From Arthrobacter sp. SLBN-83 (GTDB lineage: Bacteria; Actinomycetota; Actinomycetes; Actinomycetales; Micrococcaceae), in NCBI RefSeq assembly GCF_006715285.1, contig NZ_VFMX01000001.1, positions 4,030,001 through 4,094,000 on the forward strand: a DNA stretch of 64,000 bases. The letters run 5' to 3'. Positions 1-8,512 of this stretch are shown here, one piece after another (the stretch's first letter is position 1; every line of letters begins with the position of its first letter). The notes beneath the pieces were generated by a model. That model was not told the DNA's origin. It worked only from the letters and a program-made list of their open reading frames with translations, and ran no database searches. The translations under genes and the position numbers were made by a program.

Positions 1-2
1 GG

Positions 3-938
3 CTTGAGGCGGGCGAATACTCCAACAAGCTGTTCGTCCCCATCCGCTTCGTCGACTTCACCCCGGGCTACGACACCAACTCCGCCGTCCTCTTCCCCGA
101 GACGGTGGCGGTCGGCCGGACCCCCACCTTCACCTGGGGTGCCATCTTCGCCGACCGCGAGGCCGCGCGGTTCCGCCGCGTCCTTAAGGCGGCCGCGGAA
201 ATTACCTCCCTGGAGCTGCCGGAGGGCGCCGCGGAGCTGCTCGCCGACCAGGAACTCACCGAGGCCACGTTCGTGATGTGGGACCTGATCCACGACCGGA
301 CCCACATGCGCGGCGACCTGCCGTTCGATCCCTTCATGATCAAGCAGCGGATGCCCTACTTCCTGTACTCGCTGGAGGAACTGCGCTGTGACCTCACGGC
401 CTTCCGCGAGTCGGTCCGGATTGAAAAGGACGACGACGCCGATCCCGAAGCGCGGCGGCACGCCAAGCTGGTGCAGTACGCCATCATCTTCGACCGCATC
501 TTCCGCTTCGCCATCACCGGCAGCCGGGTCCGCAACTACGACGGCCTGGGCGGCCAGCTCCTGTTCGCCTGGCTGCACCAGCAGCACGTGCTGCACTGGA
601 CGGACACACGGCTTACCATCGACTGGGATGAGGTGGCGGACGCCGTCATCGCATTGGGAGCCAGCATTGACGAGCTGTACTGGCGCTCCATCGACCGGCC
701 CAAGACCGCCCACTGGCTGGCGGCCTACCAGCTGGTGTCCGCCACCGTCACCCCCAACCCGGCCTCCGTATGGGCCAAGGGCCCTGACGCGCTGCCGCTG
801 GCGGGGACACCCCGAGGCCTCACGGACCAGGTCCTGGACGACGAATTCCCGCTGTCCATGTTCTACGAGGCACTGGAGAAGAAAATGCGCCCGGTTATTG
901 AATCCACCGCCGGCATCACCGGCCGCTCCGCGCTGTGA
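3..938 (+). CDS. DUF6421 family protein, 5'-truncated
   Basis: The reading frame is already open at the window edge and gives 311 residues up to the TGA at 936-938, so the true start lies upstream. I recognise the visible part as resembling the DUF6421 family of actinobacterial proteins, whose function is unknown. It is soluble, rich in aromatic and acidic residues, and has no membrane segment or catalytic signature that I can name. The stop overlaps the GTG start of the following oxidoreductase by 4 bp, so the two are probably translationally coupled. Confidence 0.7.
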   Translation, partial: LEAGEYSNKLFVPIRFVDFTPGYDTNSAVLFPETVAVGRTPTFTWGAIFADREAARFRRVLKAAAEITSLELPEGAAELLADQELTEATFVMWDLIHDRTHMRGDLPFDPFMIKQRMPYFLYSLEELRCDLTAFRESVRIEKDDDADPEARRHAKLVQYAIIFDRIFRFAITGSRVRNYDGLGGQLLFAWLHQQHVLHWTDTRLTIDWDEVADAVIALGASIDELYWRSIDRPKTAHWLAAYQLVSATVTPNPASVWAKGPDALPLAGTPRGLTDQVLDDEFPLSMFYEALEKKMRPVIESTAGITGRSAL

Positions 939-1678
939 CCAGTACAGCCACAGGCTCGGTGACTGGTTCCGCGCCGGTCCGCGTCCTGGTTACCGGAGGC
1001 AGCGGCGCCTCGGGGATCGCCGTCGCCGGCGCCCTCGCCTCCGCGGGGCACCGCGTGGCCACCGTGGGATCAGACCAGGCCAGGATCGCGGACGCGGCGG
1101 AGAAAGCGGGCGACGGCGTCACCCCCTTCACGTGCGACCTGGCGGTTTTGGCCGAAGTCCGGAAGCTGCGCGACGAGATTGCCGCGGCCTTCGGGTCCGT
1201 GGACGCCGTGATCCACCTGGTGGGCGGCTGGCGTGGCGCCAAGGGGATCGCCGACCAGTCGGACGACGACTGGGACTTCCTGGAACGCGGCGCCATCACC
1301 ACGCTGCGGAACGTATCGCGTGTCTTCTTCGACGACATTGCCGCGTCCGCCTCCGGACGGTTTGCGATGGTCTCCTCCACCGCGCTGGACAAGCCCACCG
1401 CGGCAGTCGCCAGTTATGTGGCGGCAAAGGCTGCGGCTGAAGCGTGGACCATGGCCATGGCGGACGGCTTTCGCCGGGCATCGGAGGCCGGCGGCGGCAA
1501 GGCTGCCGCCACGGTTTTGGTGGTCAAGGCGCTGGTGGACGACGAGCTCCGCCGCGCCCACCCGGAGCGGAAGTTTCCCGGGGCGACGGACGTCGCCGAC
1601 CTTGCTGCCGCCGTCGTACGGCTTTTCGGCACTCCGTCCACCGAACTCAACGGTGCCCGGCTCAGGCTGGCCGACTGA
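935..1678 (+). CDS. SDR family NAD(P)-dependent oxidoreductase
   Basis: A 247-residue short-chain dehydrogenase/reductase. After a short N-terminal extension there is a Rossmann glycine motif (VLVTGGSGASG, about residues 18-28), and later the catalytic pair as YVAAK (about residue 155). Length fits the classical SDR family. The substrate cannot be read from sequence. GTG start in a 4-bp overlap with the DUF6421 gene, so the pair is likely co-transcribed. The threonine-aldolase-like gene follows 28 bp later. Confidence 0.85.
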   Translation: MTSTATGSVTGSAPVRVLVTGGSGASGIAVAGALASAGHRVATVGSDQARIADAAEKAGDGVTPFTCDLAVLAEVRKLRDEIAAAFGSVDAVIHLVGGWRGAKGIADQSDDDWDFLERGAITTLRNVSRVFFDDIAASASGRFAMVSSTALDKPTAAVASYVAAKAAAEAWTMAMADGFRRASEAGGGKAAATVLVVKALVDDELRRAHPERKFPGATDVADLAAAVVRLFGTPSTELNGARLRLAD

Positions 1679-1706
1679 CGGCCGTGACTGTCCCTAAACT
1701 GAAAGC

Positions 1707-2816
1707 GTGAGCAACCCTATGACGACAACAGCAGAAACCGGCGCGGCACTGCGGCTGCACGATCCGAACGTGCGCGGCTTCGCCTCGGACAACTATTCCG
1801 GCGTCCACCCCGAGGTCCTGGCAGCGCTGGCCGCGGCCAACGAAGGGCATCAGGTCTCCTACGGCGAAGACGACTACACCGCCCGGCTGCAGGAGCTGAT
1901 GGTTGAGCACTTCGGCCCCGGCATCGAATGCTTCCCAGTGTTCAACGGCACCGGCGCCAACGTCCTGTCCCTGCAGTCCCTCCTCCCCCGCTGGGGTGCG
2001 GTGGTCTGCGCCTCCACCGCCCACATCAACATGGACGAGAACGGGGCTCCGGAACGCATCGGCGGCCTCAAGCTCCTGCACGTTCCCACCCCGGACGGCA
2101 AGCTGACCCCCGAACTGATCGACCGTGAGGCCTGGGGCTGGGGTGATGAACACCGCGCCCAGCCGCTGGCCGTGTCCATCACCCAGACCACTGAACTGGG
2201 CACCTGCTACACGCCCGAAGAAGTGCGCGCCATTGCCGACCATGCGCACGCCAAGGGCATGAAGCTGCACATGGACGGCGCCCGGCTGGCCAACGCGGCC
2301 GCCCACCTGGGCGTACCCCTTCGCGCCTTCACCCGGGATGCCGGGGTGGACATCCTGTCCTTCGGCGGCACCAAGAACGGACTGCTCTTCGGCGAAGTAG
2401 TGGTGGCACTGAACCCGGAGGCAGCCCACGGCCTGCTCTACCTGCGCAAGATGGACATGCAGCTCGCCTCCAAGATGCGCTTCATGTCTGCCCAGTTCAT
2501 CGCCCTGCTGGAAGGCGACCTCTGGCTGCGTTCGGCCTCGCACGCCAACGACATGGCTGCCCGGCTCCGCGCTGCCGTCGACACGATCGACGGCGTGCGG
2601 CCCACCCAGAAGACCGAATCCAATGGCGTCTTCGCCATCCTGCCTCCCGGCGTGGCGGACAGGCTGCGCAACTCCTTCCGGTTCTACGACTGGGACGAAG
2701 CCACAGGGGAAGTCCGATGGATGTGTTCCTTTGACACCACGGAGGAAGATGTTGATGCCTTTGCCGCCGCGATCCGCCATGAGCTCCGGGACTATCGGGA
2801 CACGCAGGCCGGCTGA
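1707..2816 (+). CDS. Low-specificity L-threonine aldolase / beta-eliminating lyase family enzyme
   Basis: A 369-residue fold-type I PLP enzyme. The family's cofactor-binding Asp lies in HMDGARLANA (about residues 188-197) and the Schiff-base Lys in SFGGTKNG (about residues 214-221). Family members cleave L-threonine or allo-threonine to glycine and acetaldehyde, or act on related beta-hydroxy amino acids; the exact substrate is not determinable. GTG at 1707 was chosen; an in-frame ATG at 1719 is a possible alternative. It lies 28 bp after the SDR gene and 58 bp before the DUF3000 gene, in the same direction. Confidence 0.85.
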   Translation: MSNPMTTTAETGAALRLHDPNVRGFASDNYSGVHPEVLAALAAANEGHQVSYGEDDYTARLQELMVEHFGPGIECFPVFNGTGANVLSLQSLLPRWGAVVCASTAHINMDENGAPERIGGLKLLHVPTPDGKLTPELIDREAWGWGDEHRAQPLAVSITQTTELGTCYTPEEVRAIADHAHAKGMKLHMDGARLANAAAHLGVPLRAFTRDAGVDILSFGGTKNGLLFGEVVVALNPEAAHGLLYLRKMDMQLASKMRFMSAQFIALLEGDLWLRSASHANDMAARLRAAVDTIDGVRPTQKTESNGVFAILPPGVADRLRNSFRFYDWDEATGEVRWMCSFDTTEEDVDAFAAAIRHELRDYRDTQAG

Positions 2817-2874
2817 CCGCCCCCTGACGGCGAGCCTTCCTGCCCCGCCCGGTCCCACACCGTAATCTGCCAAG

Positions 2875-3564
2875 GTGAACGCACTTGACCAGGTTCCCCC
2901 GGATTTTCTCCATGCCTTGGGAACCCTCAGGAAAGCCCGCTGCCGCAAGGAACTGCGGCTCGCGGAAATCCCTGCCCCTGCGCGCCTGGCACCCTTCGCC
3001 GTCGCGCTGGGCGCCGAAGTGATGGTGCCCGGCGCCGGTGCGCCTTCAACCCCTATGCACGGGCCGGCGGCACTGGCATTTGCCGCCGCCTCCGGAACGG
3101 CGGGTCCGGCGGCGGATGAGGATGAAACCGAGCTTGCCACAGGGCGCTTCATCCTGCTGCACGACCCGGAGGGCTCGGCCGTGTGGGACGGGGAATTCCG
3201 CATCGTCACCTATATCCGGGCCGAGCTGGAACCGGAGATGGGCAACGACCAGATGCTGGGAACCGTGGCGTGGACCTGGCTGGTGGAGGCGCTGGAGAAC
3301 CACAAGGCCGGCTACCGGGCAGCGGGCGGCACCGCCACCCGGGTCCTCTCCGAGAGCTTCGGCACCTTGGCGGAGCGCCCGGGATCGATCGACATCGAAC
3401 TTCGGGCCTCCTGGACACCCGATTCCTCCGATGTCCAGGCCCATCTCGAGGCCTGGTCCGACATGGTGTGCACCTTCGCCGGCCTCCCGCCGCTGCCCGA
3501 CGGCGTCACCGCACTCCCGCCCCGGCGCCGAAGCCAACAGAACGGTTATGGAACAGCCCGGTAA
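2875..3564 (+). CDS. DUF3000 domain-containing protein
   Basis: A 229-residue soluble protein resembling actinobacterial DUF3000, which typically sits directly upstream of the HRDC/RNase D gene, as here (12-bp gap). The N-terminal part (RKARCRKELRLAEIPAP) is basic, followed by an Ala/Pro-rich stretch and a mixed alpha/beta region with two conserved-looking Trp segments (AWTWLVEAL). No enzymatic motif is visible and function is unknown; the conserved neighbourhood suggests an RNA-metabolism or housekeeping link. GTG start; the ribosome-binding site is weak. Confidence 0.75.
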   Translation: MNALDQVPPDFLHALGTLRKARCRKELRLAEIPAPARLAPFAVALGAEVMVPGAGAPSTPMHGPAALAFAAASGTAGPAADEDETELATGRFILLHDPEGSAVWDGEFRIVTYIRAELEPEMGNDQMLGTVAWTWLVEALENHKAGYRAAGGTATRVLSESFGTLAERPGSIDIELRASWTPDSSDVQAHLEAWSDMVCTFAGLPPLPDGVTALPPRRRSQQNGYGTAR

Positions 3565-3576
3565 ACTGGGGGCATC

Positions 3577-4911
3577 ATGACCCTAAACACTCCGGAAAAC
3601 ACCACAGCCGGCGTCCCGGCTGCTGCTGCCGCACCCCACATCACCGTGGAGGGCTTTGACAGCCCCATCCCCGAAATCATTGACCTTGACGCTCCACGCG
3701 AAGGTGTCCCGCTGGTCATCGAAACGCAGTCCGGCCTGGAGCGCTGCGCAGCCGCCCTTGCTGCAGGGACCGGACCCGCGGGTGTGGACGCCGAGCGCGC
3801 TTCCGGCTTCCGCTACGGGCAACGCGCCTTCCTGGTGCAGATCCGGCGCGAGGGCGCCGGTACGTGGCTGATCGATCCGGAGCCGTTCGGGAACCTGGAG
3901 ATCATCAACGACGCCCTGCGCGGTGTCGAGTGGATCCTGCATGCTGCCAGCCAGGACCTGCCCTGCCTGTCGGAGCTGGGCATGTGGCCGGACAAGCTCT
4001 TCGACACCGAACTCGCCGCGCGGCTCGCGGGCCTGCCCCGGGTGGGCCTGGCCGCGGTCATCGAGCAGCTGCTGGGGTTCGGGCTGGCCAAGGAGCACTC
4101 CGCGGCCGACTGGTCCACCCGCCCGCTGCCCGAACCATGGCTGCGCTACGCCGCACTTGACGTCGAAGTCCTGGCCGAGCTGCGCGAAGAACTCATCGAA
4201 CTGCTGCAGGCCAACGGGAAGCTGGAGTACGCCGAGCAGGAATTCGCAGCCATCCTGGCGGCAGGCATCGCTCCCCCGCGCGTGGACCCATGGCGCAAGA
4301 CCTCCGGCCTGCACCAGATCCGGGACCGCCGCCAGCTCGCCGCGGTACGTGAGCTCTGGCTGGAACGCGACTCACTGGCGCAAAAACGCGACGTGGCGCC
4401 CGGCAGACTGCTTCCCGATTCCGCCCTTGTTGCAGCGGCGAAGGCCATGCCCGCCACCGTCCCGCAATTACTCACCACCAAGGGGTTCCACGGCCGCGCC
4501 GCGCAGCGCGAAGCCCCCCGCTGGCTGCGCTGCATCTCTGCGGCCCGCGCCTTGGAGGAACTGCCGCCGCTGCACTTGGCCACCAACGCTCCGCCGCCGC
4601 CCCGGGTCTGGGCCGACCGCGACCCGGAAGCCGCCGCCCGCCTGGCCACGGCGCGGCCCCTGCTGCAGGCAAAGGCCGAGGAACTGGACCTGCCGCTGGA
4701 AAACCTCTTGACGCCGGACTACCTCCGGCGGGTGGCGTGGCGGCCGCCCGCGGAGGTCACGGAGGAGTCGATCTCCGCCGAACTGCTGGAACTCGGCGCC
4801 CGGAAGTGGCAGGTGGAACTCACCGCTCCCCTGATCGCCGGTGCCTTCCTGAACCCCCAGCCGCTGCCGCCCAAGGAGTCCAAGGCGCCCGCAGCAGCGG
4901 CTGGCCAGTAA
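3577..4911 (+). CDS. rnd: Ribonuclease D-like 3'-5' exonuclease with HRDC domain
   Basis: A 444-residue DEDDy-type exonuclease. The four acidic residues and tyrosine are visible: D71 and E73 in VDAERA, D127 in AASQDL, and Y191/D195 in YAALDVEVL. An HRDC-like helical domain follows (about residues 230-310, WRKTSGLHQIRDRRQ onward). Family members trim the 3' ends of tRNA and other stable RNA precursors. The first 35 residues are Ala/Pro-rich and probably disordered. It closes the DUF3000-rnd pair and is followed by the promoter of the beta-oxidation operon. Confidence 0.9.
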   Translation: MTLNTPENTTAGVPAAAAAPHITVEGFDSPIPEIIDLDAPREGVPLVIETQSGLERCAAALAAGTGPAGVDAERASGFRYGQRAFLVQIRREGAGTWLIDPEPFGNLEIINDALRGVEWILHAASQDLPCLSELGMWPDKLFDTELAARLAGLPRVGLAAVIEQLLGFGLAKEHSAADWSTRPLPEPWLRYAALDVEVLAELREELIELLQANGKLEYAEQEFAAILAAGIAPPRVDPWRKTSGLHQIRDRRQLAAVRELWLERDSLAQKRDVAPGRLLPDSALVAAAKAMPATVPQLLTTKGFHGRAAQREAPRWLRCISAARALEELPPLHLATNAPPPPRVWADRDPEAAARLATARPLLQAKAEELDLPLENLLTPDYLRRVAWRPPAEVTEESISAELLELGARKWQVELTAPLIAGAFLNPQPLPPKESKAPAAAAGQ

Positions 4912-4929
4912 CGCGCACGATTCCAGCCC

Positions 4930-4958
4930 TTGCAGGCTAAGTTACTCACGAGTAACAT
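4930..4958 (+). promoter_or_regulatory. Candidate promoter with embedded 16-bp palindromic operator
   Basis: TTGCAG (4930-4935) and TAACAT (4953-4958) are separated by exactly 17 bp and make a credible sigma-70-type promoter for the thiolase operon. The perfect palindrome GTTACTCACGAGTAAC (4941-4956) fills the spacer and overlaps the -10 element, so a bound dimer would exclude RNA polymerase. The symmetry is of the kind bound by TetR-type repressors of fatty-acid degradation genes; the regulator is not in this window. Promoter and palindrome are seen; the repressor type is inferred. Confidence 0.6.
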
Positions 4959-5029
4959 CGAGGTGACCCACGTCAGGCTGCTGCCCTCCGGCATGCACCG
5001 GCGCGTTACGTCTCGATGAGGAGTTACAC

Positions 5030-6307
5030 GTGAGCCAGCACGGAAGCGGCGCATCCCAGCGCACTGTCCGCGACGTCGTCTTTGTGGACGGCATCCGCAC
5101 ACCCTTCGGCAGGGCCGGCGAGAAAGGAATCTACGCCGGAACCCGGGCCGACGACCTGATCGTGAAATGCATCCGCGGCCTGCTGCGCCGCAATCCTTCC
5201 CTTCCGCCGGAGCGGATTGACGAGGTGGCCATTGCCGCCACCACCCAGACCGGCGACCAGGGCCTCACCCTGGGCCGGACCGCCGCCCTGCTGGCAGGCC
5301 TTCCGCGCACCGTCCCCGGCTTCGCCATCGACCGTATGTGCGCCGGTGCCATGACGGCTGTCACGACGACGGCGGGCGGCATCGGTTTCGGCGCCTACGA
5401 CGTTGTGATTGCCGGCGGCGTGGAGCACATGGGCCACCATCCAATGGGCTCCGGGGCGGACCCCAACCCGCGGTTCATGTCCGAACGCCTGGTGGACCCG
5501 GCCGCGCTGAACATGGGCAACACCGCAGAAAACCTGCACGACCGCTTCCCCGCCATCACCAAGCAGCGCACGGACGCGTATGCGGTGGCGTCCCAGGACA
5601 AGCTGGCAGCCGCATACCAGGAGGGGCAGATCCAGCCGGACCTGGTGCCCGTCGCTGCCCGCAAGCCCGGCGAGGGCTGGACCGTCCACAGCAAGGATGA
5701 GCCGCCGCGGCCCGGCACCACCACGGCCGACCTTGCCGGCCTGCGCACGCCGTTCCGCGCCCACGGCCGGGTCACGGCCGGTAACGCGGCCGGCCTTAAC
5801 GACGGCGCCACCGCAGCCGTCCTGGCGTCCTCCGACGCCGCCGCGGAACTGGGCTTGCCGGTGAAGATGCGGCTGGTCAGCTACGCCTACGCCGGCGTGG
5901 AGCCGGAGGTCATGGGCATCGGTCCCGTTCCGGCCACCGAGAAGGCGCTGCAGAACGCCGGGCTGACCATCGACGACATCGGCCTGTTCGAAATCAACGA
6001 GGCGTTCGCCGTACAGGTCCTAAGCTTCCTGGACCACTACGGCATTGCCGACGACGACCCCCGGGTCAACCGGTACGGCGGCGCCATCGCGGTGGGCCAC
6101 CCGCTCGCCTCCTCCGGTGTCCGGCTGATGATCCAGCTGGCCCGCCAGTTCGAGGAAGACCCGTCGGTGCGCTACGGGATTACCACCATGTGCGTGGGCC
6201 TGGGCATGGGCGGCACCGTGATCTGGGAAAACCCGCACCACCCCGACTACAGTGGAACCCCCTCCGGCGGGACCGCCGCTACCGTTTCCGAAGGAGCCCT
6301 GGCATGA
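5030..6307 (+). CDS. fadA: Acetyl-CoA C-acyltransferase (thiolase), beta-oxidation
   Basis: A 425-residue thiolase. The nucleophilic Cys is C104 in RMCAGAM, the catalytic His is H357 in AVGHPLASSG, and the second Cys is C388 in MCVGLGMGG. It catalyses the thiolytic release of acetyl-CoA from 3-ketoacyl-CoA. GTG start with a good GAGGAG site at 5018-5023. The stop overlaps the ATG of the hydratase/dehydrogenase gene (ATGA), the usual fadA-fadB pairing in actinobacteria. Probably regulated through the palindrome upstream. Confidence 0.93.
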   Translation: MSQHGSGASQRTVRDVVFVDGIRTPFGRAGEKGIYAGTRADDLIVKCIRGLLRRNPSLPPERIDEVAIAATTQTGDQGLTLGRTAALLAGLPRTVPGFAIDRMCAGAMTAVTTTAGGIGFGAYDVVIAGGVEHMGHHPMGSGADPNPRFMSERLVDPAALNMGNTAENLHDRFPAITKQRTDAYAVASQDKLAAAYQEGQIQPDLVPVAARKPGEGWTVHSKDEPPRPGTTTADLAGLRTPFRAHGRVTAGNAAGLNDGATAAVLASSDAAAELGLPVKMRLVSYAYAGVEPEVMGIGPVPATEKALQNAGLTIDDIGLFEINEAFAVQVLSFLDHYGIADDDPRVNRYGGAIAVGHPLASSGVRLMIQLARQFEEDPSVRYGITTMCVGLGMGGTVIWENPHHPDYSGTPSGGTAATVSEGALA

Positions 6308-8466
6308 GCGCCGCAGATTTCCGCAAGTTGGCCGACCTTTTCCCCAACGAAACCGTGACCCACTCCTACGTGCAGGACATCGTCCTCCCGGGCACCGCGG
6401 GGAAGCCAAGCACCGGCATCTTTGCCTTGGTCACGTTGGACAACGACATGGACCACACCAAGCCCACAACCCTGGGCCCCAACACCCTGGTGGAGCTGGG
6501 CACCGTGCTGGAAGGCCTGCGGGACAGGGCAGCGCGCGGCGAAATCGTCGGCGTCGGCGTGACCGGCAAGCCGCACTACCTGGTGGCCGGGGCGGATCTT
6601 TCCGCCGTGAAGTCCCTGGAGCAGCGCGAGCACGGGCTGTGGATGGCACAGCTGGGCCACGACGTCTACGCCACGCTGGCAAACTTGGGCGTCCCCAGCT
6701 TCGCCTTCATTAACGGTGCCGCCCTGGGCGGCGGCCTGGAGATCGCGCTTCAGTCCACCTACCGGACGGTGTCCACCGGCGCGGGCGCCCTGGCCCTGCC
6801 CGAAGGATTCCTGGGCCTGGTGCCCGGCTGGGGCGGCGTCTACATCCTCCCCCGCCTGGTGGGCCCGGAAAACGCGGTCAAGGTGATGATCGAAAACCCG
6901 CTCAGCAACAACCGCACCCTTTCCGGCACGCAGGCCTTCAAGCTGGGCATTGCCGATGCCCTCTTCGAACCCGCCGACTTCCTGGAACAGTCGCTGGCCT
7001 GGGCAGCCGGCGTCATCTCCGGCGAGGTGGTCCCGGAGCGGCCCAACGCCGTCGACCCCTCTTCCCCGGACGCTGAGGCCCGCTGGACCGCGGCAGTTCA
7101 AGCCGGCCGGAAGTTCGTCGAGGGCAAGACCTCCAACGCCTCCCCAGCCCCGGCCAAGGTGCTGGAACTCCTCGAGGCCAACCGGACCATGACCGCAGCG
7201 GAATCTGCGGTGCTGGAATGCGAAACCCTGGCAGAGCTCATGCAGACCGACGAGTTCCGCTCCACGGTCTACGCCTTCCTGGACCTGGTGCAGAAGCGTG
7301 CCAAGCGCCCGGCAGGGGCCCCCGACCGCAAACTGGCCCGCCCCGTCACCAAGGTGGGCGTGGTGGGCGCCGGCCTGATGGCCGGCCAGTTGGCATTGGT
7401 CTTTGCCCGCCAGCTGAAGGTGCCGGTGGTCCTGACCGACATCGACCAGGCACGCGTGGACAAGGGCGTGGCGTACGTCCACGCCGAGGTGGACAAGTTG
7501 CTGGGCAAGAAGCGCATCAGCCAGGACGCAGCCAACCGCACCAAGGCCCTGGTGACGGGATCGGTTTCCAAGGAAGTGTTCGCGGACGCCGACTTCGTGA
7601 TCGAGGCCGTTTTTGAGGAACTCCACATCAAAAAGCAGGTGTTCGCCGAGCTGGAAGGGATCGTGTCGCCGGAGTGCATCCTGGCTACCAACACGTCCTC
7701 CCTGTCGGTGACTGCGATGGCCGCCGACCTGCAGCACCCCGAGCGGCTGGTGGGTTTCCACTTCTTCAACCCCGTGGCCGTCATGCCGCTGCTGGAGATC
7801 GTCCGGGCCCCGCGGACCGATGACGCCGTACTGGCCACGGCCTTCGAGCTGGCCAAGGCCCTGAAGAAGACCGGCGTACTGGTCAAGGACGCCGCCGCTT
7901 TCGTGGTCAACCGCATCCTGCTCCGGCTCATGGGCGAGGTGACGGCCGCGTTTGATGAAGGCACCCCGGCAGAGGTGGCAGACTCGGCGCTGCGTCCCAT
8001 GGGCCTGCCCATGACGCCTTTCACGCTGCTGGCCATGGTTGGCCTGCCGGTGGCACAGCACGTCCAGGAATCGCTGCATGCCGCCTTCGGGGAGCGGTTC
8101 CCAGTGTCCGACAACCTGAAGAAGCTCATCGACAACAACGTCAAGGCGTTGTGGGAGACCACACCGGACGGCTCGCGGGCCATCCCGGCCTCCACCCTGG
8201 AACTGATGTCCTTCGGTACCAGCCCCTCCACCGGAGAGCAGGTGCTGCGCCGCGTCCAGGATGCCCTGGCCGAGGAAATCGGCCTGATGCTGGACGAGGG
8301 CGTCGTGGCAGGGCCCGAGGATATCGACCTCTGCATGATCCTGGGTGCAGGCTGGCCGATGTTCCTGGGCGGCATCACGCCGTACCTGGACCGCGTGGGC
8401 GCCTCGGAACGGGTCAACGGCAAGCGCTTCCTGGCCCCCGGCGTCGCCTCACCGGCACAAGGCTAG
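6304..8466 (+). CDS. fadB: 3-hydroxyacyl-CoA dehydrogenase / enoyl-CoA hydratase multifunctional protein
   Basis: A 720-residue fatty-acid oxidation alpha subunit. The N-terminal crotonase domain (about residues 10-290) carries the oxyanion-hole region AGADLSAVKS and GAALGGGLEIAL. The NAD-binding domain begins with VGVVGAGLMAGQ at about residue 350, and the C-terminal hydroxyacyl-CoA dehydrogenase domain follows (VGFHFFNPVAVMPLLE). Together it hydrates enoyl-CoA and oxidises 3-hydroxyacyl-CoA, feeding the upstream thiolase. The ATG at 6304 is chosen because it forms the 4-bp ATGA overlap with the thiolase stop; an open extension upstream lies inside the thiolase. Confidence 0.93.
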   Translation: MSAADFRKLADLFPNETVTHSYVQDIVLPGTAGKPSTGIFALVTLDNDMDHTKPTTLGPNTLVELGTVLEGLRDRAARGEIVGVGVTGKPHYLVAGADLSAVKSLEQREHGLWMAQLGHDVYATLANLGVPSFAFINGAALGGGLEIALQSTYRTVSTGAGALALPEGFLGLVPGWGGVYILPRLVGPENAVKVMIENPLSNNRTLSGTQAFKLGIADALFEPADFLEQSLAWAAGVISGEVVPERPNAVDPSSPDAEARWTAAVQAGRKFVEGKTSNASPAPAKVLELLEANRTMTAAESAVLECETLAELMQTDEFRSTVYAFLDLVQKRAKRPAGAPDRKLARPVTKVGVVGAGLMAGQLALVFARQLKVPVVLTDIDQARVDKGVAYVHAEVDKLLGKKRISQDAANRTKALVTGSVSKEVFADADFVIEAVFEELHIKKQVFAELEGIVSPECILATNTSSLSVTAMAADLQHPERLVGFHFFNPVAVMPLLEIVRAPRTDDAVLATAFELAKALKKTGVLVKDAAAFVVNRILLRLMGEVTAAFDEGTPAEVADSALRPMGLPMTPFTLLAMVGLPVAQHVQESLHAAFGERFPVSDNLKKLIDNNVKALWETTPDGSRAIPASTLELMSFGTSPSTGEQVLRRVQDALAEEIGLMLDEGVVAGPEDIDLCMILGAGWPMFLGGITPYLDRVGASERVNGKRFLAPGVASPAQG

Positions 8467-8471
8467 GCAGC

Positions 8472-8509
8472 CACGTGCCGTCTGGCCCCACAAGGCCAGG
8501 CGGCACGTG
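8472..8509. terminator. Bidirectional terminator hairpin between convergent fadB and ECF operons
   Basis: A 16-bp stem (8472-8487 with 8494-8509, one G-U pair) closes a CCACAA loop. It fills the 46-bp gap between the fadB stop and the stop of the converging ECF ATPase gene. There is no clear T-tract on either side, so it may act as a transcript-end stabiliser or as a weak terminator in both directions. Confidence 0.65.
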
Positions 8510-8512
8510 CGG

